Source: Clostridia bacterium
GTDB lineage: Bacteria > Bacillota > Clostridia > Oscillospirales > Acutalibacteraceae
Assembly: GCA_017935325.1 (NCBI GenBank)
Contig: JAGBHV010000047.1
Coordinates: 1-56,265, forward strand
DNA: 56,265 bases
Direction: 5' to 3'
Shown here: piece by piece, positions 12,001 through 17,450 of the stretch
How the letters are laid out: each line of letters starts with the position of its first letter
Position numbering within the stretch: position 1 is the first letter of the stretch
The notes under the pieces: generated by a model
The model's input: only the letters and a program-made list of their open reading frames with translations
What the model was told of the DNA's origin: nothing
The model's database searches: none
Translations under genes and position numbers: made by a program

Positions 12001-12955
12001 ACCCATAGTTGGTACTTGCGTTGACGAAACAGCAATTACTGAAACTTACTACGATAAGCAGACTAATAAGAACATTGGTGAAGAAGATGAAGTAATCGGC
12101 ACAGGTAAATCAACAAAAGAATGTGAAAACCTTACATTCGATGATATGTTTATGTATGTTGATGAAAACGGCGGTTACTATCCCGTACCTGTAACAATTG
12201 TAGATACAATCGGCATAGGTGTTGAAACATCTCACGAAGGTTATGGTTCAACTGCAGCTCTTGCCGCAGCAACAATGAACTTCTACTTGGGTTCAACCTA
12301 CGGTCAGATTGGTTACTACACATCAATGCAGTTTATAAACATGGCTTCAGGTTCAGCAGTTACTGCAACTGAAGAAGGAAACGGCGGATACTTCTCAATC
12401 GTTTCAGGCGACAAAGTTTATACAATCAAAACTGCTAAGTTTAACGAAGAAATGGATCCCGGAATCAGCTTCAGCCTTGAAAATGGCGCAGTGAGAACAG
12501 TTTATCCCGGTCTTGTAAGAAATGCTAACATCTCTTACACAATCGTAAATCCGTCGAACTTTGATGTAACAGATAAACTTCTCGGCGTACTCTTCAAGAG
12601 TGTGGCGGTTAAGGGAAGTTCAGACAACGTTCAGGTTCTTAACGATTTCACAAACGAAATCGACGTTAAACAGACAAATATCGATGCTCTTGCAATTGCA
12701 AAAGAAGTTGATGGCTTCTATGTAGGCGAAATGTTACCTGACGGTTATGAATACGAGATTTCTGCAACCCTTGGCGGTCAGGAAATCTCAAGCGATAACA
12801 TTCAGGTTGAAGAAAACATTTACGGCACATACATCAAACTTCCCGATGTAAAAGATGCAGATGGCAACACAGCAACAGATGTTGAACTTACACTCACAAT
12901 TGTCGAATCAGACAGACCCTGGGGTGTAAACTCAGTTAAAAACATTCTCTGGTAA
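2..12955 (+). CDS. Giant GLUG-repeat surface protein (5' end outside window)
   Basis: The frame is open from the window edge, so the true start and signal peptide lie upstream; more than 4,300 residues are visible. It is filled with short GLUG-type repeats (GGIVG/GGIIG/GGAIG followed by SGCTV-like strands), the pattern of right-handed beta-helix adhesins. At least six longer modules recur, entering near bases 1640, 3905, 5870, 7610, 9445 and 11330. Each opens with a G-x-GT-x-x-x-P-(Y/F)-x-I motif, then an NDIDMS-like strand and an F-x-G-x-YDG-x-G-x-x-I element, then GLUG strings. Ig-like linkers appear between modules. The last ~250 residues lack GLUG repeats and end in SVKNILW with no LPXTG motif or membrane segment, so attachment is unexplained. 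It sits directly upstream of the signal-peptidase/TasA-like genes, which may anchor or export it. Adhesin or surface-fibre role is inferred; the repeat family call is firm. Confidence 0.85.
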   Translation, partial: QITNCTVENTEITSTKNVKEHAYIGGIIGGTSMNSTEGCYAEITGCKVTGCTLSAKAYGIGGVVGYAPDTHNKISSCEVTGTTLTSTASNGFTYASLGAVAGAFGGSTVENCTVTDCKVDGECASGVVSRLINEAGTTSTISGCTVTNSEIVAPDIAGGILAQVSAYATSSCYGDKVVTGCKVLPLKDSNDKEISAVKAAVAGGIVGNVQQFSNRNLTVSGCTNLATIETTGKKGSISDAAGGIVGRLQSGQGTSGILITGCLSQGTVKGNSNLGGIIGMNNGNAHTGVNKLVKDCYVTTKFTSGNLAVVKGLIIGNVGYQAKNNSSVLAENVVYSSLNTREALFGNIEETSGGYDMNKGADQTRGITVDFTTSAPNTTTAGKRFLAHFANGVVGYYDGMMGTSNTVQLHTNLYVGSSSYENAGTTVSYKYGGVTCSTRVANLAATTVPRFAVGNLPELTGTDGNAFTTPATSPFSTTANSSKILVGCSTATGTANATYNKLTDVSIQTFDKKCNATVKTTYTGIINGETVKFDVGFNVVVNGEHAFDGDGTEYNAFLIYTAEDLLAIKQHHDNPSSKDDYKDNPEFYYEAYYCIMNDIDMTEELATENKSFAPIGTVDEPFKGKITTYHDEQMKISNLLINDPKQNADYAYNDAYTVTDADGNPTVEYSDALGLFGYTAAGAEIYNVELENVNILSVPGSTNGFLGTRSGALVGVANDTIIQNVKVSGASSVAIEGSFGGRAGAVGGIVGQAGNNVVMTDVQVVGTDNENRAVVKGQYCVGGIVGSSADTTGCSITNAVVENTDVTNLATSGVSIAGGIAGQYSGVIKGSAEVKDDEGNVATPATRVKVNNVSVLGTVVGGVVGSGNVTNLALGGCDLTIEDADVTSTIIEVTDTVRADANAGPNGIAGGILGQSCDSYHYYITDCTTDGNTTVTSGYCAGGIVGRASNRGKGQLQTETCLIISDCSTLAKVNQLNAPTTNTLTIHPSTKNKTGAGAVIGVIDSNALAMNEDTNAPQIQIKNTTAGGEISGTFNVGGIVGEFAVYQGKLNELTESIISDCIVSARITPLSAATERFGVIIGSIEGNTDSSDSVTETETNKKSPFPEQDSNGNVVEYAVKPFDKIFYSSYTAGTYDLYGLSVIKAYQEPVHGVFFDTIYDVNKVVYNFETDDGVVELPVSVVTDGFVATDPTASYQWFGDTVYSFSAEFKELLAANEGSGTPFGFSIAGKDFTLVEDGVQSSNQEIFYVGPPSQSDIDIGLNTEKYPYRIYVQQFNTADLVFTYTNGLQIGIPVICGVNFEGEGTAENPIQVSNEDIFYHIVKVLPSYSFIQTADLDLSDKTKYPATSLAQLIPNFTGTYDGGNHSITGFDVTIESAESPVGIFSKVSGAKTDVDGNVIPNIKDLTFVNCSVNSGECDKGTGVAIGELADGATVSNVKVENSVATSKLGNVGGAIGTVTGASVADKITVIGGTVEAEKGSAGGAIGTVIEDTAQVTSPVVKNTTVTSGSVDAEGNYEGSDSYEDIAGGIVAQAHGTITGPESTETDADGNPIYLNAVENVTVRALVAGGAVGAVYKTNIAEDVNITHELTLKDIRVSGADVTAISKDGTRTARGAGLLGFARAKTDVELNNCYVNNTTKLSSVAASGGISHSAGAVADVDENVLSLEFIDVESYATVNAHEAGNDGTVRAASLVAYINNAPAILTFDGCVAGGKITGKAMTTFVGGVIGGFGENFASNEITHELFKNGVISAELECIDGHSNNVTLKSVHRRGKFIAGYAEGMFQEKNFSTMFQNNYYSTYPDNIPFFATETWDTKGPLDSYLAQVENGFTDINVNNLEIADEFKSGWNKVAITKSKGSETILYARLNEEFASLPYGSENNRRNAVAAGGFSLMETAKDADGNPISCIELVGTPSQTENIGEFELVVKPTDYGAEMLVAEYNCGLKTTAQIISVEIEGDGSEENPFLISTPTQLRVVAYLTVGNYHFRQINDIDLSNSYAETGTDTDKFIHNNGKKFYAPIGTDTAPFDGVYDGQGYKIKGVKSDRGNENDIGVFGVIKRNGELIPKIKNLHVELMAPDQKVNGILGGENVGGIAGRIENGIIENCSVTVGTVTGKQNVGGIAGHFTSSRIINCFTQSDVNAVNSEVEPYAGGIVGYVNDAVNFNSTISGCFASGSIYASASSATVDRSNAAGIVAFLENSTDLVIDNCLFTGTTSSGNGIVGGNNYLKFIMTMSDCIDAGQNVAMENDKFVKIPTAVASSTTLGTGTITMSNLYYDSALLKVNTDVDEAGQANLAKITGKPTSELINVSMGEGWTSIAGHYPVPAVSEITVTTYDENYNVTNTETKVDPYSDAYAKFLSAPIQTSETEEENDITKVAYGQGLVYPVTLLTNVDGNKVTYSSSIFDTTDTVAYPEGFDTALYGNRTSQEVEVEGEDGTKTTETIVTDNKNVDLLFGDDAETGKTTVYRNIFDTTKGIAERGGFDTTPTKNTFVNAGAASGGVFSNKEAYYNAQTPIIFATAKINGVDVQRDIKLALSQGTTYCIATQRQLYALGKAEYELEEGTKFSKYYGSTFNYKLITDIDCGDNETLFTPIGLDAIANGGYTGQFDGSGHTIKNLKIAQNGEDYVGMFAMVSKNWNSPYDPCVKNLTLETPTVVATGTTSGGQQTGGNYVGALVGHVMGSEDIVIENCHVIGYAEYDEKGNILPDTVKGSVTGNGSYVGGLIGKVDYPTTVIRSCSSSVLVSGSKDAVGGLIGDSAATVESCYATGNVVCDNIYNTQNNERVFGVGGLIGIMSNGTVNQSFASGNVEVKKFTSGNNAFINGDLGIGGFVGVVKEMKDPVSQADITGDVITECFSGGNVKFGTENSTSAIRPYTSTAIVGVGGFSGINREGIAHAYSSAAVNATFGDIIARNSGASYGVGIGGVAGVALGNVEDVYSSGSVAPAYASIDSTNNPDNCYFGKGGTVGTKMNSGATVRYCYYDSWTNTDPTLTSIGGQTNNQEARGLTTLELTSGKKPANTTFSDYWGFTPNAYPYLKTLLAEDSDNYIMTNSILSVVCVNVAYDDVSAKTGAGITQALTVPSEFKYTDENLEEHVYQLDWAGATLSGNHAAIRRTRNTREYVDVVAQVKGYEQYATRVYSRLCADMKGTSEQPYLIGNEADLDHMNMTADELAAAKEAYTGFYDQWATPLGTGNEQIEGKVHYQLMSHIEVDNTVRPIPIAPASYTYEVTVSDAEGNSTTENKTFNYQGFMLKGNSYSIKNVSTTGYYFDTIDENSIISNVIFENFTFTGNNSAIVKVNNGTLQDVYVKATIGDGTADISNAAGLVATNTGTIDGCMVDATIKGAKENVGVMAVTNNGTIKNSGTAGTLDTSAGANVDKIGAFVVSNNKTVEDSFSMADVNVLAAENAVVNHVSGFAAINKGTMDGVYTRSAISFANAPADTLTVGSLVGEITNTTDAEPVTNSYAAGLLGYFNGAQDSILFGTVPATMNKLSSVYVDKSLAGEKSANSYKYSASLSSIMSMQHMPDAMKYDATNNPEGIFVAGDADKLTLPQLTSILNAENHQVVDSDGNLIYVDTSVTDKVVTYTIFTETVVEGEGEEAETVSVRKYRCSDGNVYFADGSDNVTDENGNIIVPVENLKLQYAIYLEDKVVIRNYDVIKAYSQISSMTIKTGQSQYADRLAPNSSDSSLHGAVLNSTVSKVDGIQFEPVSGQNIVGINNATDVLTTNNTAGAETIRVRNNNVIKLSRGMEIQPTLYIDVAVSNAALRQLNPNFSDGAGTKDKPYVISNADSLTSLHYYGTESDLYFVLGNDIDMSEVKDFQIHHFTAHLNDLPENAEDTHQYAIQNFNSTEGHGGLFGTIEDGAVVNNVALTATIEGSEEYTGALANIIKNATVTNCVVSANVTSTATADEYSAPATGILAGIVHENATISGIVTTGNVTASAGVAGGVIGSAQSATISEVLSTANVGEGNTAGIVGEMLEGATLANALYGGVAQSKKPIVGTCVDETAITETYYDKQTNKNIGEEDEVIGTGKSTKECENLTFDDMFMYVDENGGYYPVPVTIVDTIGIGVETSHEGYGSTAALAAATMNFYLGSTYGQIGYYTSMQFINMASGSAVTATEEGNGGYFSIVSGDKVYTIKTAKFNEEMDPGISFSLENGAVRTVYPGLVRNANISYTIVNPSNFDVTDKLLGVLFKSVAVKGSSDNVQVLNDFTNEIDVKQTNIDALAIAKEVDGFYVGEMLPDGYEYEISATLGGQEISSDNIQVEENIYGTYIKLPDVKDADGNTATDVELTLTIVESDRPWGVNSVKNILW

Positions 12956-12975
12956 AGAGAAACGCAAAACTTAAA

Positions 12976-13005
12976 GCAGGGGAGAAGATAAAAATTCTCC
13001 CCTGC
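12976..13005 (+). other. Strong intercistronic hairpin after the giant gene
   Basis: Perfect 11-bp arms GCAGGGGAGAA and TTCTCCCCTGC enclose an 8-nt loop. No U-tract follows on the plus strand, so it is a poor terminator. It is more likely an mRNA 3'-end stabiliser or partial attenuator that separates the level of the giant gene from that of the small fibre genes 36 bp downstream. Confidence 0.6.
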
Positions 13006-13040
13006 AGGAAAACAAAATTCAGCAAAGAGAGGTAAGTAAA

Positions 13041-13670
13041 ATGGCTAAGAAAAAAGAAAAAAACTCTGCCAAAAGTCTTGCGATGGTTCTCATCACAGGA
13101 ATAACATTGGTAGCGGCTACTCTTTGCTGGTTTGCAATTATGGACAGAAGTTCAGTAGAAGAGCTTAAGAGAATTGATGTTAAAAACGAATCATCAACAT
13201 TCGCAAATATCTATTTCGGCGCAGACGCAACCGGCGAAATAGCAATAACTCCTGAAAGCATAAAACAATATGTCAAGATTGACACCAGAGAGATTAGTCT
13301 TGAAAACATGTTCCCGGCTGCGGAATATACATACATGGCAGAATTTAAAGATGCAAATGTAGGAAATAAAATCACACTCGATTTAAACGACATCGCAAAT
13401 GTAACAGGTAATCTTACATCAAAAGTAAAATTAAACCGCAGAATTTCTCTGATGACGTCAACCGGAAAAGAAACTACAGATACAAGCTGCAGATATGCAG
13501 CAGACGAGACAACTCTCGACCAAGAAAGTACTTTTGAATATACAGTAACCCGAGCAGGCACATACAGAGTTTATTTCTCTTTTAAAATAGATGAAAACGT
13601 AACAGTTGAAAACGGAAGAAATATGTCTGTAAATATTGAAAATGTAGACGCAGTAATAAGTAGTTCATAA
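13041..13670 (+). CDS. Small membrane-tethered protein with SipW-type signal (TasA/camelysin-like)
   Basis: 209 residues. The N-terminus is basic (KKKEK), followed by a hydrophobic segment (~residues 13-32) ending in a CWFAIMDRS stretch. This resembles the AWFTD-type sequence after the signal in SipW-dependent proteins such as TasA, camelysin and their many clostridial relatives. The rest is predicted beta-rich (alternating polar/hydrophobic strands) with no recognised catalytic motif. RBS AGAGAGG lies 9 bp before ATG. It follows the giant gene across a hairpin and precedes the first signal peptidase by 30 bp, as expected for a substrate-peptidase pair. Role as a fibre subunit is inference. 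Confidence 0.65.
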   Translation: MAKKKEKNSAKSLAMVLITGITLVAATLCWFAIMDRSSVEELKRIDVKNESSTFANIYFGADATGEIAITPESIKQYVKIDTREISLENMFPAAEYTYMAEFKDANVGNKITLDLNDIANVTGNLTSKVKLNRRISLMTSTGKETTDTSCRYAADETTLDQESTFEYTVTRAGTYRVYFSFKIDENVTVENGRNMSVNIENVDAVISSS

Positions 13671-13700
13671 ATAATTAGTTAAGAATAAAGTGATTAAACA

Positions 13701-14276
13701 ATGAAAATATTTAAGAAAATAACATCAGCTTTAGCAACAATAATATTTATAATCTGTCTTGTGCTTCTTGCTCTCGTAATGGTAACTCCGAAAGATGCAG
13801 CAGGTAATAAAAGAGTAAATATTGCGGGCTACAGTATTATGACCGTAATGACAGGCAGTATGGAGCCTGCTTATCAGGTTGGTGACATAATAGTAATTAA
13901 GAAAACAAATGAAAACGAATTGCAAGTAAAAGATGTAATTACATTCATTTCAACAGATGAAGAGTTAAACGGTCAGCCGATAACTCATCGAATTATAGAT
14001 ATAACAGAAGAAAACGGACAGAAAAAGTTCGAAACAAAAGGCGATAATAACCGGATAGCTGACGAAACACCTGTCACAAGCGACAGAATTCTCGGTAAAG
14101 TTCAGCTGAGAATTCCTTTTGTGGGCAGAGCTGTTAATTTTATGCAGACAAACAGAATTGCATTTTTCCTGATTGTCATTCTTCCTATGCTTGTAATTAT
14201 GGCGTTGGAAGTGAAAGATATAATTATGATTGCACGTAGTGGTGACGAAGATGAAGGCGAAGAAGACAATAAGTAA
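13701..14276 (+). CDS. Signal peptidase I, SipW/ER type (first of three)
   Basis: 191 residues with an N-terminal membrane segment (~6-27) and a C-terminal one (~150-175). The nucleophile motif is TGSMEP. The residue that is Lys in ordinary bacterial signal peptidase I is His here (PITHRI), the Ser/His arrangement of SipW and eukaryotic/archaeal ER-type enzymes. A KGDNN motif supplies the conserved Gly-Asp. These enzymes cleave TasA/camelysin-type preproteins on the outer face of the membrane. The context of four such substrate-like genes agrees. Weak RBS (AAAGTGA), suggesting coupling with the upstream gene. Confidence 0.9.
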   Translation: MKIFKKITSALATIIFIICLVLLALVMVTPKDAAGNKRVNIAGYSIMTVMTGSMEPAYQVGDIIVIKKTNENELQVKDVITFISTDEELNGQPITHRIIDITEENGQKKFETKGDNNRIADETPVTSDRILGKVQLRIPFVGRAVNFMQTNRIAFFLIVILPMLVIMALEVKDIIMIARSGDEDEGEEDNK

Positions 14277-14748
14277 TATCTTTACAACGGTAATAATTCT
14301 TTTGTCTTTAGTTCTTCTCACAATCGGTCTTTTGCCGAAAGTTACTTCTTACGACGGTTATTATGTAACGTCGGACAGTATGTACCCCGCAATCAGAAAA
14401 GGTGATCTTGTTTTTACTAAAGAGGTTGCTTTTGAAGACGTTGAAGTAGGCGATGTGCTTACTTTCACAAGAGAAGGCAGTGAAAAATGGTTTTCGCACC
14501 GTGTTGTCAGAATCAAAGAGTCTGAAAAAGCATTCAGAACAAAAGGTGATAACAATAATGTTGAAGACCCGGGATACACTCCTTACGATGCAGTTGTAGG
14601 CAGAGTGGAAAAGAAAATGCCTTTAATTGGCTTTCTGCCAATGATGTTGGCAACAACATGGGGTAAAGTAGTTTTAGTATTAGTTTATGTTTTGTATATA
14701 GCAGTTGAGGTTGAAAATGCTGCCTCTAAAAAACGAAAGAAGGGATAA
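14251..14748 (+). CDS. Signal peptidase I, SipW/ER type (second of three)
   Basis: About 165 residues from the ATG at 14251 (MKAKKTISN), which lies inside the 3' end of the preceding peptidase gene (26-bp overlap); an upstream in-frame GTG at 14230 is less likely because it would sit before the hydrophobic leader. An N-terminal membrane anchor is followed by TSDSMYP (catalytic Ser), WFSHRV (catalytic His) and KGDNNN. A C-terminal membrane segment (VVLVLVYVLYIAVE) completes the usual two-helix topology. Not a duplicate fragment of the first enzyme: both are full length with intact catalytic motifs but are clearly diverged. The overlap suggests translational coupling. Confidence 0.88.
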   Translation: MKAKKTISNIFTTVIILLSLVLLTIGLLPKVTSYDGYYVTSDSMYPAIRKGDLVFTKEVAFEDVEVGDVLTFTREGSEKWFSHRVVRIKESEKAFRTKGDNNNVEDPGYTPYDAVVGRVEKKMPLIGFLPMMLATTWGKVVLVLVYVLYIAVEVENAASKKRKKG

Positions 14749-14750
14749 CT

Positions 14751-15434
14751 ATGAAAAAGAGAATACTTTGTGTAATACTTTCCCTTGCGGCAGTATTCAG
14801 TCTTGTAGGCTTTCACGCAACAGAAACCTGGTTTGGCAGCGGTGAAAACAAGAGTATGAAATTAAGCTCAGGTGACCTTGACTTTTCTGTTGAGGGTGAC
14901 CTTAAGCTTAAAAATGAAGATGCTCTTGTTCTTCCCGGCCAAGAGCTTGAGCTTGCAAAGGCGGTTGTAATTACCAACTATTCAACAATCGATACAGAGC
15001 TTCGTGTAAGCGTTGAATGTACATACGACGGCTCAACAGAGGTTTTCAAATGGATTGAGTTTGTAAACGCAGAAAATAGCAACTGGGAAGTAGGCGATGA
15101 TGGTTACATTTACTATGCCCCGGGTGGTAACAGACGAATTCCTGCAACTGAAGGAAAGCCAACTGAAACCACAACTGTTGCCGAAACTACAACAGAAGCA
15201 GGCACAGAGGTCGGCGAAACAACAGAAACAACAACAGACGGTGTTGCAGCAGTTGATTATGAAAATCCTGCTGAAAATGAAATTCCTTTAGATGGCAAAA
15301 TCAAAATCAGCGGTGATGTTCCTATTGACTTGCAGGGTAAAGAACTGAACCTTGAATTTGTCATTGAAGCAAAACAGGCAGATTTAGTAGAATGGGAACA
15401 TTTTACACCCGCAGAAGAAGTAGCTAATGGATAA
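14751..15434 (+). CDS. SipW-dependent-type secreted protein with Thr-rich stretch
   Basis: 227 residues. A signal segment (~4-21) is followed by ETWFGSGENKSMKLSSGDLD, which matches the camelysin/TasA plan of an aromatic residue then Ser/Asn-rich then a G-(D/T)-LD strand. The mature part contains an NYSTIDTELRVSV strand typical of TasA-type Ig folds. A Thr/Glu-rich low-complexity stretch (ETTTVAETTTEAG-like) lies at ~residues 138-163, looking like a flexible spacer. It begins 2 bp after signal peptidase 2 and overlaps the next peptidase gene by 8 bp. Likely a substrate of the locus peptidases; polymerisation is inferred, not shown. Confidence 0.7.
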   Translation: MKKRILCVILSLAAVFSLVGFHATETWFGSGENKSMKLSSGDLDFSVEGDLKLKNEDALVLPGQELELAKAVVITNYSTIDTELRVSVECTYDGSTEVFKWIEFVNAENSNWEVGDDGYIYYAPGGNRRIPATEGKPTETTTVAETTTEAGTEVGETTETTTDGVAAVDYENPAENEIPLDGKIKISGDVPIDLQGKELNLEFVIEAKQADLVEWEHFTPAEEVANG

Positions 15435-15954
15435 GATTTTAAGAATATTAAGAAATGCATTCTGTGTTTTAGTGGCAGGATTGTTGCTGCTTATAGCAGT
15501 GGTTTCAATCTGCGGTGCAAGAGGTTATTCTGTTGCGTCAAACAGTATGAACCCTGAGCTCAGCAAAGGTGATGTTGTTTTTGTAAAAGAAACACCCTTT
15601 GAAAAGCTCCAAAAAGGTGATATTGTTACAGTTGAATTCAAAGTAAAAGACGGCACAACATACACTCACAGAATCGTTTCAATTGATTATGATAAAAAAG
15701 AAATAAAAACAGCAGGCGATAAAACAGGCCTTGTTGATACAGAAAGTGCAACTGCCGACCAGATTAAAGGTAAAGTGTGGTTTTCAATACCGCTTTTAGG
15801 TTATCTTTCATTATGGCTTACAAATACTGACTATGCTGCAGCTATTGCAATTTCAGTGTTGGCAGTTATGGTAATCGGTTTTGTGGCAGGCAAAGTTTAT
15901 AAAAATAAGACGAGAGGTGATAAAAATGAGCACAGCGAAGAAAAGAACAATTAA
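15427..15954 (+). CDS. Signal peptidase I, SipW/ER type (third of three)
   Basis: 175 residues. N-terminal helix (~11-30), catalytic Ser in ASNSMNP, catalytic His in YTHRIV, conserved Gly-Asp in AGDKTG, and a C-terminal helix (AAIAISVLAVMVIGFVAG). The start overlaps the end of the upstream substrate-like gene by 8 bp, and its own end overlaps the next substrate-like gene by 29 bp, so the order substrate-peptidase-substrate is very tight. Same Ser/His class as its two neighbours; three such enzymes in one operon is uncommon. Confidence 0.88.
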   Translation: MDKILRILRNAFCVLVAGLLLLIAVVSICGARGYSVASNSMNPELSKGDVVFVKETPFEKLQKGDIVTVEFKVKDGTTYTHRIVSIDYDKKEIKTAGDKTGLVDTESATADQIKGKVWFSIPLLGYLSLWLTNTDYAAAIAISVLAVMVIGFVAGKVYKNKTRGDKNEHSEEKNN

Positions 15955-16762
15955 ATATGTATCTTTAATCGCATCGTTGATTCTTGTATTTTCATATTTC
16001 AGCCTTCTTTCACCTACAAGTGCATATTTTTATAAAAAACAGAGTTCAAACACAACACTCGAATTTGCAATGTTCGATGTCGATGCAGAACAGACTCTTT
16101 TTGAAAATGATGATATTATTAAATTCAAAGGTGCAACAAAGCTTTGCGATACAGAAGAGCTTCTCTTTGATGAAGTTGCTATTGTAAAGGAAGTTACTCT
16201 CATAAATAAAGGTCAAGCACCTGCCCGAATCCTTGTAAATATAACACCAGATGAAGAATCAGTTACAAACGGACTTCGTTATGTTGCATTTGCTGAAAAA
16301 GTTGAAAATGCTCCCGAAACTGCAGAAGAAGGCGAGGTAACCTCCACCACAGTTACAAAAGGTGCATTAAAGCAAGAACTTGAAACACTTTTCGGAATAA
16401 CTGCTGATTCTGAGCCGTCAGCTATTGAGTCTGCAATTAATGATCATAATGAATCATTGAGAAACACTAACGGAAATGTTAATAAAACAATTATTGCTCC
16501 CGGTGAGAGAGCAAAAGTAAGAATTGTTTTCTGGGTTGAATATGATAAAGTGCAGACTGCAGCAGGCGGAGAAGCTAATTGGCAGAATGCAGGAGAAATA
16601 AAAAATATCACATTCCCCTGTAATATCAGAATTATGGCAGTGCAGGATGATGACGAAGCAGTGGAAGATGCTTTGACAGAAAAAACAACTGTTGAAGAAA
16701 CAACCACAGAAGCAACGTCAGCAGAAGAAACTACAGTGGAAGTAACCACAGAACAACAGTAA
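15926..16762 (+). CDS. SipW-dependent-type secreted protein with C-terminal Thr/Glu-rich tail
   Basis: 278 residues from the ATG at 15926, preceded by GAGGTGA; an in-frame upstream ATG at 15881 lies deep in the peptidase gene and lacks the leader position. Signal segment ~9-28, then SAYFYKKQSSNTTLEFAMFD, the AYF-type sequence of SipW substrates. The body carries an INKGQAPARILVNI strand, a common feature of TasA-like Ig domains. It ends in ~25 residues of Thr/Glu/Val repeats (ETTTEATSAEETTVEV), similar in style to the internal spacer of the earlier substrate gene. No sorting motif. Likely a fibre or adaptor subunit (inference). Confidence 0.68.
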   Translation: MSTAKKRTIKYVSLIASLILVFSYFSLLSPTSAYFYKKQSSNTTLEFAMFDVDAEQTLFENDDIIKFKGATKLCDTEELLFDEVAIVKEVTLINKGQAPARILVNITPDEESVTNGLRYVAFAEKVENAPETAEEGEVTSTTVTKGALKQELETLFGITADSEPSAIESAINDHNESLRNTNGNVNKTIIAPGERAKVRIVFWVEYDKVQTAAGGEANWQNAGEIKNITFPCNIRIMAVQDDDEAVEDALTEKTTVEETTTEATSAEETTVEVTTEQQ

Positions 16763-16780
16763 TTTTGGCAGGTGACAGAA

Positions 16781-17392
16781 TTGAAAAAGAAATTTATTGA
16801 AAATAAAAAATTCAGATTAACAGTAATTTTGTCAGTTGTTCTTACAATTGTTATAGGCTCAACCCTTGCGTGGTTTATTCAGGATATAATTGAAGAAAAC
16901 AAGCAGAAAAAAGATTTTCTGGCTTCAAACTTCCGGGCAGAGCCTGTATGTTATTTCGATGGCACAGAAGAAACTTTTGTCGGCGAAGACGGATTAATCA
17001 CTCTCAGCACAAACCCTGAAGACGACAACTACATCGGCAAATTCCGTGTTGATGTAAAATACAAGGGTGACGGTGCAGGTTACTTAAGAGTTAAAATGGT
17101 GCATGAATATTCAATTGGCGGCAATTCAACTCAGCACCCTGCAAATGTACCTTATACTGTGTCAGACGATTGGTACGATAACCGCGGTAATGACTATTGT
17201 TATTATTACAAAAATGAGCTTGATGCAGACGGCGATGCAGAAAAGACACTCGGATTTATCACAGCGAACAATGCGATAGATTTAGGTGAACTTGCAGACG
17301 GCATTGTAATCAAAGTTGCAGTTGAATCCGACATGGTACAGGTTAACAGATACCCGCAGGTATGGGGTATAGACAAACTTCCTTGGAAATAA
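16781..17392 (+). CDS. SipW-dependent-type membrane-leader protein (TTG start)
   Basis: About 203 residues. I chose TTG at 16781 because GCAGGTGA is the ribosome binding site and overlaps the alternative GTG at 16772, which would have no binding site. Leader ~10-30 (LTVILSVVLTIVIG) ends in STLAWFIQD, the AWFxxD-type motif of SipW substrates. The mature part is beta-rich with several Tyr/Asp-rich loops (DDWYDNRGNDYCYYY) and no catalytic motif. It ends 8 bp before a terminator-like hairpin. Role within a surface assembly is inferred from neighbours. Confidence 0.65.
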   Translation: MKKKFIENKKFRLTVILSVVLTIVIGSTLAWFIQDIIEENKQKKDFLASNFRAEPVCYFDGTEETFVGEDGLITLSTNPEDDNYIGKFRVDVKYKGDGAGYLRVKMVHEYSIGGNSTQHPANVPYTVSDDWYDNRGNDYCYYYKNELDADGDAEKTLGFITANNAIDLGELADGIVIKVAVESDMVQVNRYPQVWGIDKLPWK

Positions 17393-17397
17393 AACTT

Positions 17398-17425
17398 AAT
17401 GGACCGAGCAATTCGGTCCATTTTC
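17398..17425 (+). terminator. Terminator-like hairpin
   Basis: Arms AATGGACCGA and TCGGTCCATT with a 5-nt loop, then TTCC. The U-tract is short, so read-through into the following repeat protein gene is likely. Confidence 0.5.
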
Positions 17426-17450
17426 CTAATATTGAAAGCAGGTGACTCTT

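Noticed and set aside
13701-15954. Signal peptidases as pieces of one broken gene
   Set aside because: Each has its own anchor helix, Ser, His and Gly-Asp motifs and full length, so they are three genes.
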